Below are positions 7,901 to 15,570 of a DNA stretch of 41,350 nucleotides, one piece after another (positions within the stretch are counted from its first letter, which is position 1; each line of letters opens with the position of its first letter). The DNA is from a virus. The position numbers and the translations under genes are program-made. The stretch is from the IMG/VR virus record IMGVR_UViG_3300031857_000446, positions 1 to 41,350 of that record; one strand, written 5' to 3'. The notes beneath the pieces are model-generated. The model saw nothing but the letters and a program-made list of their open reading frames with translations, was not told where the DNA came from and did no database searches.

Positions 7901-10438
7901 CTAATCAAAGGCGTCGAGAAAGAAGGCGACCCCTCTGCAGGAGTTAAGTTCCGCGTGGCGGTGGCAGACTCGGCTGCCGCTATTGAAGAGAAGTTTAGCC
8001 GTACCTTTAACGGTGCAGTGCGTGATTCAATGGGCAAACTTAACCCAATGGGTCTGTATCGTCAGGCACAGGATTACAGCAAACTTCTGCTGGAGTACTT
8101 CCAAAAAGGCGCCCTGACCAAGGACAAAACTACAGGCCAATACCGTGTCGAGTCCCTGAGTGACGGCGCTCCAATGGATGTGTTTGACATCATCTACGCA
8201 TGGGGTGAAAAGACAGGCCGCACCAAAACAAAAGCCGAACAATTTGCAAGTCGTGTGGTGGAAGCTAAGCGTTTGGACGAAGTGCTCAAGGTTAATCCGG
8301 ACTTCCCCAAGCAGATTAATGACAGAGACCGTGCGGTCTTGGTTGCGGAATACAACTCCGATCCAATTTATGCCAAGATGAATGAGGCAATGGACAAGCC
8401 GCGTCTCGCATTGATTGACAAGATGGTTGACGTAGGTCGCCTATCTAAAGAAACTGCTGCTGAGTGGAAGTCGGTAGTGGGCTATGTGCCATTTGACCGC
8501 ATTGATGATTTCTCTGAAAAGTTTTCTGCTGTTAAGCGCACAACCGGTCGCTCGCCATTGGCATTGACCAAAGACCCCAAGTTGGTTGGTTCGTTTGATC
8601 GTCCAGTTGGCAATGTGTTTGAAAACTACTTGAACACCATGGGCTGGATGGTCGGCCAAGTGATGAAGAACGATGCTCGTATCCAAACACTGCGCGCCTT
8701 GGAAGACTTAGGTTTCGCCAAGTTCACACGCGGTAGCCCCGGCACGGCAAGCAAGACCGCCAAAGCGTATGTCAACGGCGAGCTAATGTATTGGGAACTG
8801 CCATCCGAATATGACGCTGCCGCTTTCCAAGACCTTAACCCACCCAAAATGGCGTTCATGCGCACACTGGGTGCCTTCTCTAACATTCTGCGTAAGTCAG
8901 TCACAATCTTGCCACCGTTCGCATTGAAGCAGGTAACGGATGACGTGCAGCGTGCGATGCTTACATCTGGTGTGAAGAACCCCGGTGCGCTGCTGCGTAT
9001 GTCATTGGCTAACTTTGGCAAGCTGGCCGTGTCTGAGCTGCGTGGTATTCAGCATCCAATTGTCAAGGAGTTTGGTGCGCTGGGACTGACTGGTGAGTAC
9101 GACTTTGAGGCTGGCAAGCCTGCCGTTTCGTTACTAAAAGACTTAGGCTATCGTGAACGCGAAGTTGCAGGGTCTAAAACACTGGGCACAATCTTGCACC
9201 GACTCGATGGTATTACTCGCGCATCTGACTTGGCCGTTCGTAAAGCAATCTACGAGCAAACAATGCTAGAAACCAACAACGACAGATTGTTGGCACAGAC
9301 CCGTGCCCGTGAGTTCATCAACTTCCGACGCCGTGGAGCCAGTGAAATTATTGCGGTTGGCACAGCCACTATTCCGTTCTTTAACGCCTACGTGCAAGGT
9401 ATGGACGTTCTGTATCGCGCAGCATCTGGCAAGGACTCAAGCTCGTCGGTTGGTCGTGCTCAAGCCCGTCAATTGTTCTGGAGTCGTGCCGGTACTGTGG
9501 CCGCGTTGAGCGCCCTGTATGCGCTGATTGCAGGAGAAGATGAAGACTACCAAGACATGGACTTGCGGACTCGCAACGGCAACTGGATTCTCCCCGGTGG
9601 GTATAAGATCCCTGTGCCGGGCGAACTGGGCGCTATCTTCAAGGTAATTCCTGAGACCGTGGTTGAGTACTTGCGTCGCTCCGGTACGCCTGAAGAGCAG
9701 ACTGCTCTGGAAGCCATCCGCGCATCTGCTAAGTACATGGCAGAGCAATACATTGAGCGCACTGTGCCAATCCCACAAGCGGTCAAACCACTGATTGAAG
9801 CGTGGACAAACTACTCGTTCTTCACGGGGCGCGAACTGGAAGGTATCTACCAAAAGCAGCAAGATCCTAGCATGCGGACTACGTCTAGAACGTCTGAGTT
9901 GGCACAAGCTATCTCTAACTTTAGCCGTGACGTGATTGGTGTTGATGCCGTATCACCCATCCAGATTGACAACATGCTCAATGGCTACTTTGGCTCTACC
10001 GCCGCGCTTGTGACAATGATGACAGACAGCTTGCTGAACCCAACGCGAATCGACCGCCCACTGCACAAGTACGCACTGCTGAGCAACTATCTGTATGACC
10101 CAATTGGCACTCGTAGTTTGACTGAGTTTTACGACGAGCGTGAGAAAGTTGGTAAAGCCAATAACACTCTGCGTCAATTGATGAAGACTGATATTGCACG
10201 AGCTGAAGCCTACGCTGACGCGCACCAAGAAGAACTGGCGCTTGAGTCTGCAATAAACTCCACGCTTGAGCAGCTTGAACGCACTCGTGCTTACCGTAAA
10301 TTCTTGAACAGCCCCGACGGTGCTGCAGATATGAGTAAGGAAGAGCGTGAGTCAGAACTCAACGAAATTAAAAAGATGGAAGTTGAGTTAACCGGTTGGC
10401 TGCGGGAAGCCAAAAACGAAATCCGCAAGGCTCAGTAA
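4949..10438 (+). CDS. Giant polyvalent virion protein with zincin-like and LPD38-like regions
   Basis: An 1829-residue protein, probably packaged in the virion and delivered with DNA, as proposed for phage polyvalent proteins. The first 40 residues (MPLYRITAPNGQTYQIEG...) form a small module often placed at the start of such proteins. Residues 90-265 are Gly/Ala-rich with possible membrane-active helices. Residues 270-690 are low-complexity Pro/Ala/Glu linkers with a coiled coil. Near 816-821 lies HEVGAH, a zincin-like motif with spacing HExxxH. The C-terminal third contains a segment matching the LPD38 type (around 1480-1580, with RNGNWILPGGYKIPVPGELG). Start ATG sits behind GAGACGC. A second reading frame at 6603-6836 looks coding. 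The stop overlaps the stop of the convergent gene by 7 nt. Confidence 0.75.
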   Translation: MPLYRITAPNGQTYQIEGPPGASDAEVAQAVLAQNPEAGTPKPEQTVLGNVKELVKGVLPGAVGLVESAATGASALLPEDIEKTAREKIKSVATSAKQPFTAAAGYEESVGRRLGEGLGSIVPAVPLAFMGAPGIAAGIGMGLASGAGEARTRAEGEGATAEQRSKATALGTLPGGFDTAIDMALAALPGGVGKSLSVVRRALMSGGVEGATEAAQAIAQNAIAKGVYKPSQALLEGSGEEGAYGAGVGALASVLLDMAIPGRRAQKPSTPTPPPPAEPGPQIAPEAPVGTQGALFSEAEMGERVPTPKEEPAAQPTPAAPQGEQLGLGLDFQRDYADIVKERETLKQQPQTPEVKARVAELNDMVLGLHEQEVASIRAEKQAQAELQEQFPGLSQQPAQASLFPEIDVVRPEAAEMEQPRPTISIQQEEARRRLQETQDQEAADIAQKEQERKGGQYRLPLRTVPEDRNVNRNLPIPARPTEITMQDLEDIGVPMRTSQKWMEQNVIGKTPAEIQVLVGNNPDLLLGTGSRAQILKYLTAPVPEGFKEETRVPTPTKTNLPKPRPQPGRGEPSVGVPSELTSAELVQPRARVSAPARTPAAPDRLRLAPAGQPVSEGVDVTGEAQPTLNAPVTPTPAPIVAAPAAPVEKPTKAAKPAPKAAPAKEIKAPPAPEAPKSVKSRHTRLQDIIDDESIPAATRKQAEKNMDALDDPTMNASAADRKGNEDYVDKFLTRVEGLRSVAKADGQSLDALKDEVKNSKGVLGTALRRMVQSGKVVLEEAHPSGKKIGGIYDGEKVTLYANGIPSGSSMAVALHEVGAHLGMEKLLGKKQYNAVIDRILDMVAKGDGSTEAKMAQTAYKRIPMSDFKRGVGRDEMVAYFIEEMALSEAAGTLPKVGPLRVLWGQIKNAIVTSLNKALGTSFGIKDLSAQDILAIAKSSFVSEAKTAPTKGEVKELFSTSYTPQDVVNSMGPLTPINERGLKGLIKGVEKEGDPSAGVKFRVAVADSAAAIEEKFSRTFNGAVRDSMGKLNPMGLYRQAQDYSKLLLEYFQKGALTKDKTTGQYRVESLSDGAPMDVFDIIYAWGEKTGRTKTKAEQFASRVVEAKRLDEVLKVNPDFPKQINDRDRAVLVAEYNSDPIYAKMNEAMDKPRLALIDKMVDVGRLSKETAAEWKSVVGYVPFDRIDDFSEKFSAVKRTTGRSPLALTKDPKLVGSFDRPVGNVFENYLNTMGWMVGQVMKNDARIQTLRALEDLGFAKFTRGSPGTASKTAKAYVNGELMYWELPSEYDAAAFQDLNPPKMAFMRTLGAFSNILRKSVTILPPFALKQVTDDVQRAMLTSGVKNPGALLRMSLANFGKLAVSELRGIQHPIVKEFGALGLTGEYDFEAGKPAVSLLKDLGYREREVAGSKTLGTILHRLDGITRASDLAVRKAIYEQTMLETNNDRLLAQTRAREFINFRRRGASEIIAVGTATIPFFNAYVQGMDVLYRAASGKDSSSSVGRAQARQLFWSRAGTVAALSALYALIAGEDEDYQDMDLRTRNGNWILPGGYKIPVPGELGAIFKVIPETVVEYLRRSGTPEEQTALEAIRASAKYMAEQYIERTVPIPQAVKPLIEAWTNYSFFTGRELEGIYQKQQDPSMRTTSRTSELAQAISNFSRDVIGVDAVSPIQIDNMLNGYFGSTAALVTMMTDSLLNPTRIDRPLHKYALLSNYLYDPIGTRSLTEFYDEREKVGKANNTLRQLMKTDIARAEAYADAHQEELALESAINSTLEQLERTRAYRKFLNSPDGAADMSKEERESELNEIKKMEVELTGWLREAKNEIRKAQ
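6603..6836 (+). CDS. Nested small gene inside the polyvalent protein gene
   Basis: A 77-residue frame lies wholly inside the giant virion gene in a different frame (+1 relative to it). Its GTG start at 6603 is preceded by a full Shine-Dalgarno AAGGAGG (6590-6596) with a 6-nt spacer, one of the best ribosome sites in the window. The product looks protein-like: SPDEVSQAWEYLVSLPAP, then PPPPEHLQHLTDSDWHLLDN, ending RERLSLH. This resembles small phage proteins with an LxxLTxxDWxxL core and a terminal LH, from memory. In the host frame the same bases give a low-complexity Pro/Ala/Arg linker, as expected if one frame is free to drift. Function unknown. Confidence 0.55.
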   Translation: MSRPLPRRICLSQDLSPDEVSQAWEYLVSLPAPNLYNPEPEYPPPPEHLQHLTDSDWHLLDNLLARELMLRERLSLH

Positions 10439-10737
10439 ACCCGCCAGACACGAGCACCATACCTCCCGTATTCACAGCGGGAGCGTACCTCAAATCTAAA
10501 CTTGAAAAACTTAGACGCGGGGGCAATGGCAGCTCGTACTTGCACAGGGGTTGCCGTCGTTGGTAGAAAAAACGATGCCCCAACGAGCAACTTCTCCCAC
10601 TGCATAAAGTACTCCACCCCACAAAGGGTGAGTACTCGCAGATTGTCCGCTAGCTTCGGTACCGGTTTAGGTACAGGCTTTGGCTTAGATTGTGTCTTGG
10701 CCTTCGCCTTGCGTGAACGCCGTTTCGTCGATGCCAA
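10432..10737 (-). CDS. Small conserved phage protein of unknown function
   Basis: A 101-residue protein. The first 30 residues are very basic (Lys/Arg/Pro repeats KPKPVPKPVPK). The rest has a phage-conserved look: LLVGASFFLPTT near residues 51-62, then RCEYGRYGARVWRVY at the end. It is the last gene of the leftward operon: its start overlaps the end of the PrimPol-helicase gene by 53 nt, with GGAG about 11 nt before ATG, and its stop overlaps the stop of the convergent polyvalent gene. The basic N-terminus suggests nucleic-acid contact, but no domain is recognised. Confidence 0.65.
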   Translation of the reverse strand: MASTKRRSRKAKAKTQSKPKPVPKPVPKLADNLRVLTLCGVEYFMQWEKLLVGASFFLPTTATPVQVRAAIAPASKFFKFRFEVRSRCEYGRYGARVWRVY

Positions 10738-13531
10738 TTACGTCTCCATCAAAGATGTAGCAGCGCACTGCGATACCGCTTAAACCGCCCACAGCACCGG
10801 CACCAATACGAGTTGGATGTGACTTACCGTCATACTTTAAGTACTTAGCAGCAGTCAGTTTAGCCAGACTTTCTCTGACGTCCACCTGCCGTGATGTGAA
10901 GAACTTGCGGAACTCAGCCACAGGGATAGCCAACGTCTTGGTGTCGGGGTCATACCGCATACGCAGTTGACCTTTGGGCATCATCGCGGGGCGCTCGGGC
11001 AAGCCACCTTTGGGGGTATATGCCGCTACCATTGCGTTGTTGACGTTCTCGTTGATGAAAGCGCCAAGGGTTTCTTGTGCAATCGTCAGGGAGTTGCCGA
11101 TGTTAGATTGGTTTGCAATACGTGCTTCGCCCACCACGCCTAATGCGTACTGATAGATGCGGGGAATCTCAATGTCAATCAGGCCAAGCTTCTTGGCAAT
11201 CAACGCGCCAACGAAGGCACATGTCAATAAACAAGAATAGAAACGGTCTGTCTGGTCTAGGTCAAGCGCCTTGTCCACCTTCTCTTGCATCTTGGTCAGC
11301 ATATTCAACACATGGTCATGGTTGTCGATGATGTACTGGATATACACCGGACCGGCTACGCCGTAGTTGGTCAGCAGCTTGCCAAACACTGCGTCAATCT
11401 CAGCCTTGGTAGCGCCTTCGTAGGTGTGGAATGCCACCTCAAGAACCCTGCGAAGCTCACCATCTGCCGTGCTCTTAACGCTCTGCAACATGTCCACAAC
11501 AGACGCATTGCCTGACGTGACTGTGATGTTGCACCAAGTGGTGTTGTTAATACGCAACTTGTTGGCCTGATTTTCCATACGGTGCTTGCCTCGCCCTGAG
11601 GTGAACCCATAAGCGTAGTCAGACAGCACTTCATGCTTCTCGTTGGTAATCTCGTCAACAGTAAACGCGATGCTGTTCATCATGCCAAGCATGTGCATCT
11701 TGGAAGCGTATGTATCTTCCTTCTTCATCAGCAGTGTATCGGGGTGCCCAAAGATGGAGTTGATGACCATCTGCGCGGTTGACTTGCCAGAGCCTGAGCC
11801 GTTGTGCTTCAGGTGAATCTGAGCGCCCTTTACATTTTGCTTGGGGCCTATGAATTTCAGTAAGGGTGAACCAAAACCAAAGAACAACGCCAACGCGTGG
11901 GTCTCAAGGCCGGGACGGTTGTAGAAGTTTGCAATCTTGCTCCACTCTTCCAAAGTACCCGTTGCCTTAAATGATTCCGCAAGTTCGCGTGTGCCGCTTG
12001 ATGGGGGCGCTAGCTTAGTGCCAGCCGCTGTATATTCCAACTCACCTACAACGAAGCCAAGCCCGTCAGGTGTCCATCCCATTTGGCTGCGAGTTTTGTT
12101 CGCAGCGTACTGCGATTGCAGTTTACGTAGTGTCGAAGCAAAATAAGCCATGATTGCATCCAAGTGTTTGCCGTATGCGACTACGCCGTTTTTAATCAGC
12201 AAGTCGCGCATTTTGTCTTTAGTGAACAAGGTAGTCACGGGGGCGTAGAACCTGCGGATACCGTCTTGCTTCATGTGCAAGTTCAGTCCCACCATCTCAC
12301 CTTCGCCGTTGCCATACTTGTCCGAATCAAAGTACCTCTCTGTCAGGTATAGGTCGTATGGGTAGATTTCAACGTCTTTCTCCTCACCATCGGGCGTACG
12401 TTCTTTCTTGAACACGCCACCTGCCGCACCGCGAAAGTAAGGGAATGGGTATGCAGGGATTGACGTTGTGAGTGCCGGTGCCGATTCGTCTTCAGGCGTT
12501 TCAATGATGTACTGGTCGTCTTCAACTGGTGCAGCTTCAACAAACTTACCCAACAAAATTGGGGTAGAAATCTTTTGTGGGCACTCGTGGCAGAGCGATG
12601 GGTTGTTGTCCCGATACCACTCGCATGTGTATGGACCTTTGGTCTCAGCCGCTTTAGCTTCGGTTGCTGCGGCGTCGTAGTCAGGGTGATCGCGTGAAAT
12701 CTTATGAATAGCAGAAGCGCCATCTTCACAACGCACTGCAATAGACAGGGCGGCTCGCCACAACGGTTCCTCAAGGCTAGCTGCATTTTGCAACGCGTGT
12801 TTCATCTGAGCGCAGCCACTACCCTTGGAGCTACGTATGGCAATGCGTTTGAACGAACACTTGGGGTACTCACCGCCAAGATCTTTAGATGTCTCGTCCA
12901 TGCCAAACTGTTTAGCCGCACTCAGGTCCATCGCCGGTGCAGGCAGCATTTCAGTAAACTCAGCAAGGGATACAGGCGTACCCATTGCAATAATCTGTAC
13001 AGGTCTCGAGGTTTCGTTTTTAAAGTTATGTGTGCCGGGTATGCGTAAGATACGTGCGGCGTCGGCAGTAACTGCCGGATCAGCAAATAGTTTCTTCTGA
13101 GCGCACAAGCGCTTCAGGGATTTCGCGTGTCGCACCCACTCGGATGCAGGCACGTCTTCAGTCAATGGCCAGTAGACATGGAGTCCACCACCTGAATTAA
13201 CAAGCGTTGGGCTTGGGAGTTGTGTATCAGCAAGAAATATGGATAGTGCTTGGGCAGCGGCGGCTTGGTCAGCGTAGGGCTTACCAGTTCCGCAGTCTAA
13301 GTCTAGAAAGAACGACCGCAGAAAAGCGGCGTTATCAACCTTGCGACCTGAGTCGTCGTTGAATGTGGCGAGTGCGAAGTACGCATCTACGCCTTGAGAA
13401 TCCATACCCGAGCCGACAGCCTCCACGTCTTCAATCGTTGTTTGGAACGACTGTTTGACAGCACCTGACCGAATACCCACAGTGCAATAGACGCCCTGCG
13501 TAGGTAAAACGGAGTTGAGAAAGTCAGTCAC
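10685..13531 (-). CDS. Primase-polymerase/helicase fusion (PrimPol plus DUF927/SF3-like ATPase)
   Basis: A 948-residue replication protein. N-terminal PrimPol-like domain: catalytic DLD at residues 77-79 (FFLDLDCG), His118 in SGGGLHVYW, and R-x2-PGTHN at 163-169. A Cys-containing stretch CHECP follows around residue 320 and could bind zinc. The C-terminal half is a helicase-type ATPase with Walker A GSGSGKST at 578-585, an acidic Walker B-like FTVDEIT, and a TSGN sensor. It would unwind the fork and prime synthesis for the family A polymerase encoded upstream in the same block. Start is GTG at 13531 with GAGG 4 nt before it; no better ATG lies nearby. A terminator precedes it, so it may depend on read-through or on its own promoter. 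Confidence 0.85.
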   Translation of the reverse strand: MTDFLNSVLPTQGVYCTVGIRSGAVKQSFQTTIEDVEAVGSGMDSQGVDAYFALATFNDDSGRKVDNAAFLRSFFLDLDCGTGKPYADQAAAAQALSIFLADTQLPSPTLVNSGGGLHVYWPLTEDVPASEWVRHAKSLKRLCAQKKLFADPAVTADAARILRIPGTHNFKNETSRPVQIIAMGTPVSLAEFTEMLPAPAMDLSAAKQFGMDETSKDLGGEYPKCSFKRIAIRSSKGSGCAQMKHALQNAASLEEPLWRAALSIAVRCEDGASAIHKISRDHPDYDAAATEAKAAETKGPYTCEWYRDNNPSLCHECPQKISTPILLGKFVEAAPVEDDQYIIETPEDESAPALTTSIPAYPFPYFRGAAGGVFKKERTPDGEEKDVEIYPYDLYLTERYFDSDKYGNGEGEMVGLNLHMKQDGIRRFYAPVTTLFTKDKMRDLLIKNGVVAYGKHLDAIMAYFASTLRKLQSQYAANKTRSQMGWTPDGLGFVVGELEYTAAGTKLAPPSSGTRELAESFKATGTLEEWSKIANFYNRPGLETHALALFFGFGSPLLKFIGPKQNVKGAQIHLKHNGSGSGKSTAQMVINSIFGHPDTLLMKKEDTYASKMHMLGMMNSIAFTVDEITNEKHEVLSDYAYGFTSGRGKHRMENQANKLRINNTTWCNITVTSGNASVVDMLQSVKSTADGELRRVLEVAFHTYEGATKAEIDAVFGKLLTNYGVAGPVYIQYIIDNHDHVLNMLTKMQEKVDKALDLDQTDRFYSCLLTCAFVGALIAKKLGLIDIEIPRIYQYALGVVGEARIANQSNIGNSLTIAQETLGAFINENVNNAMVAAYTPKGGLPERPAMMPKGQLRMRYDPDTKTLAIPVAEFRKFFTSRQVDVRESLAKLTAAKYLKYDGKSHPTRIGAGAVGGLSGIAVRCYIFDGDVIGIDETAFTQGEGQDTI

Positions 13532-13553
13532 AGAACCTCACTGGGTTGAGGGG

Positions 13554-13587
13554 AAAAAATAGGGGCGACAGCGCTAACTGTCACCCC
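13554..13587 (-). terminator. Rho-independent terminator after the HTH gene
   Basis: On the - strand a 10-bp stem (arms 13578-13587 and 13562-13571, one G-U pair) with a 6-nt loop is followed directly by TATTTTTT. It sits between the HTH gene and the PrimPol gene and should cut or reduce transcription between them. Confidence 0.8.
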
Positions 13588-13594
13588 ACGAGGT

Positions 13595-13843
13595 TTACTT
13601 ACGTTTTGAAAGACGTGCAATAACTTTAGGCATTGCTGCCTGATGGCGGGCGCGCGGCACCGATTTACCAGTCAGCCAGTTGTACACAGTCGCACGAGTC
13701 ACGCCAAACATCTGCGCAAGCTCGGTAATGGGTGTACCTTTGTTGATGCAAACATCTGCCAACTGCATAACAATCGGCTTCTGATCTGCATCTTCAACTT
13801 TCTGAATGAAAAGGGTGTAGTGCCCCCGCAACTTATTACGCAT
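13595..13843 (-). CDS. Small helix-turn-helix DNA-binding protein
   Basis: An 82-residue protein. Residues about 37-60 read TPITELAQMFGVTRATVYNW, a clear helix-turn-helix of the phage-regulator or resolvase type, followed by a Lys/Arg-rich tail. ATG overlaps the end of the ssDNA-binding protein gene by 8 nt. A strong terminator follows immediately, so this gene ends a transcription unit. It may regulate a promoter in the leftward block, but its target is not evident. Could alternatively be a replication accessory protein. Confidence 0.75.
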   Translation of the reverse strand: MRNKLRGHYTLFIQKVEDADQKPIVMQLADVCINKGTPITELAQMFGVTRATVYNWLTGKSVPRARHQAAMPKVIARLSKRK

Positions 13844-14717
13844 CGTCGTCAGTAGCCCAGTCGTTCAAAATATCAGACACGTCTTTAGGAGCCGGTGTTT
13901 CAGCTTTAGGCTTGGTAGGGCTGCGCTTGACAGGCTCTGCTACGGCTTCCGCTTTAGCGGCAGGCTCTTCCTTAAACGCTTGTGGTAACGCAGGCATGCC
14001 TTCAGCTTTAGATGGAACCATCTTCAACTCAATAGCTTGGCGAGCGTCTTCTGTTTGGCTCTGTGCTTTACCCAGTTCCCACTCTTCTTTCGTCAAGGGG
14101 CGTACAGCACGGAACTTCAACACAGGCACTGCCTCGGCTGTGTCGAAGCGAGCTTCGGTCACGATGCCTGTAATCGGGATACCGTGTCCTGACAAGAACT
14201 TACCAAACGCTTGCAGTGGCATCTTCTCACCTTCAGCACGACCGAAGTATGACTTGGCAGGGACTGACAAGCGGTAGATGTTGCCACCAATGTCGTTCTC
14301 CAAAGCCACAGCCAACCGCTTGCTGTAACGGCAGGCACGAGCCTTACCATCGCCAGAGCCTTCGATGTTCTGAGGGCAGGTAGCGCATGACTTGCTTTGT
14401 GGGTTCGTCACTTCTTCGTTGGGCACTACGCCTTCGGCAGACCAGCAGGCAGGTTTAATGTCTTTGCCTTCTTCGTATTTGTCTGCGTAGAACGTACGTG
14501 TCACACCTTTGCCAGATGCAATCACCACGAAGTTCATGGCGCGTTCTTCGTTCTTGGCAACTTCTTCGCCGCCTACGACCATGCGCCACACGCCGCCTTT
14601 GATTGAGATTTGCTTACCGCCAGAGCTACCTGCAATGTCTTTGGTAGTGGCGTCTGCGGCTTCGCGCAGGTAGTCAGGGATAACGGAACCGGATTTGAAA
14701 AGTGTCATGTTACTCAT
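13836..14717 (-). CDS. Putative ssDNA-binding protein
   Basis: A 293-residue protein with the layout of phage single-stranded DNA-binding proteins: a structured first 200 residues, a Cys pair motif SCATCPQN near residues 110-117 with a later Cys (ACRYSKR) that could hold zinc, a long Pro/Ala/Lys linker (220-275), and an acidic Trp-containing tip NDWATDDDA. Acidic tips in SSBs recruit polymerase and helicase. It is encoded between the PrimPol-helicase and recombination genes. ATG follows AAGGAAAT with suitable spacing. Assigned from architecture and context rather than from a decisive motif. Confidence 0.6.
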   Translation of the reverse strand: MSNMTLFKSGSVIPDYLREAADATTKDIAGSSGGKQISIKGGVWRMVVGGEEVAKNEERAMNFVVIASGKGVTRTFYADKYEEGKDIKPACWSAEGVVPNEEVTNPQSKSCATCPQNIEGSGDGKARACRYSKRLAVALENDIGGNIYRLSVPAKSYFGRAEGEKMPLQAFGKFLSGHGIPITGIVTEARFDTAEAVPVLKFRAVRPLTKEEWELGKAQSQTEDARQAIELKMVPSKAEGMPALPQAFKEEPAAKAEAVAEPVKRSPTKPKAETPAPKDVSDILNDWATDDDA

Positions 14718-14738
14718 TTTGATTTCCTTAATGGGAGG

Positions 14739-15128
14739 TTACTTGGATGAACGGCGAACCGTGATCGAGTATTTCGACTCGATATTCACACCAGCAGGCA
14801 TTTTGTCTGGGTTCTCTTGGATGAACTGTGCAAAGTTACCTTGCGCAATCCGGCGTTCGAGAAGGTCAGGGGCATCATGCTCACGGATGAATTTGTACAT
14901 ACTGTCCCAGTCGCTGGTCCAGTAGCGTGTTTTGACTGCTCGTGTGAACGAGCCATGTTGGGTTTTGCCACCATCTTGTCCGGTGGCCTTGCAGATTTCT
15001 AAAAGCTCTTGCTCTACGGCGGCCAACTGCTGATCGAGGTCAGCAATCTCAGCTTCCATCTGCTTCTTTTTTGTTTCTTTAGCGTCACGTATTTTGATAT
15101 ACACATTGACTAATTGACTTGCATCCAT
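14739..15128 (-). CDS. Coiled-coil phage protein, Gp157-like in layout
   Basis: A 129-residue protein. Residues 10-50 are a charged coiled coil (AKETKKKQMEAEIADLDQQL), followed by a compact domain with W-T-S-D-W and a C-terminal beta-like end. Coiled coil followed by an ICKATG-type segment is seen in small phage proteins near replication genes. ATG follows AAAGGAATC. A sigma70-like promoter lies just upstream. Function unknown; possibly a recombination or SSB partner by context. Confidence 0.6.
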   Translation of the reverse strand: MDASQLVNVYIKIRDAKETKKKQMEAEIADLDQQLAAVEQELLEICKATGQDGGKTQHGSFTRAVKTRYWTSDWDSMYKFIREHDAPDLLERRIAQGNFAQFIQENPDKMPAGVNIESKYSITVRRSSK

Positions 15129-15163
15129 GTGATTCCTTTTGATTTGCGTTGAACGAGTATGAA

Positions 15164-15191
15164 ATTATACACTGTCAAATTTAGCCGTCAA
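15164..15191 (-). promoter_or_regulatory. Sigma70-like promoter for the 15128-13595 unit
   Basis: On the - strand TTGACG (15186-15191), 16 nt, then TATAAT (15164-15169). It overlaps the end of the HExxH gene and would drive the coiled-coil, ssDNA-binding and HTH genes up to the terminator at 13.55 kb. Confidence 0.5.
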
Positions 15192-15570
15192 GCCTTTTTG
15201 CGCAAGCGTGCATCAATTCGGAAGAAATATTCTGTACGGCATACGCCTCACCTTCTGGGCCAAAGCAGCCCATGACACCGGCTTCGCGTTCTGTCCCTTG
15301 CCACACGTGCACAGCTTCATGCACCAACAACGCTGCCAATGCAATGGAGTCAAAGTCTTTCATGCGCTCCAGATCAACCCCAACGATGAAGGCTAACTCA
15401 CCTTTGTTGTTATTTAAAGTATGCGTAGTTGCGTACGAGCCCGGGGTAACAAACCGGTCAGATGCGTCCACATCCATATCCTTTAGGGCGCGTTTGTATT
15501 CAGCCTGCGTAGTCACAAGCGTTAAGTATCCGCCACGCATTAAGCTGCGGTCTAACCATTTTGTTTTCAT
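15181..15570 (-). CDS. Small HExxH metallopeptidase-like protein
   Basis: A 129-residue protein with HEAVH at residues 84-88 inside a helix (LLVHEAVHVWQG), and Glu108 in GEAYAVQ about 20 residues later, which fits the third zinc ligand of a minimal gluzincin. No signal peptide or membrane segment. ATG overlaps the helicase stop (ATGA) and has GGAG in the helicase C-terminal codons. Small predicted peptidases of this type occur in phage replication regions; the substrate is unknown. Loss of catalytic activity cannot be excluded. Confidence 0.7.
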   Translation of the reverse strand: MKTKWLDRSLMRGGYLTLVTTQAEYKRALKDMDVDASDRFVTPGSYATTHTLNNNKGELAFIVGVDLERMKDFDSIALAALLVHEAVHVWQGTEREAGVMGCFGPEGEAYAVQNISSELMHACAKRLDG

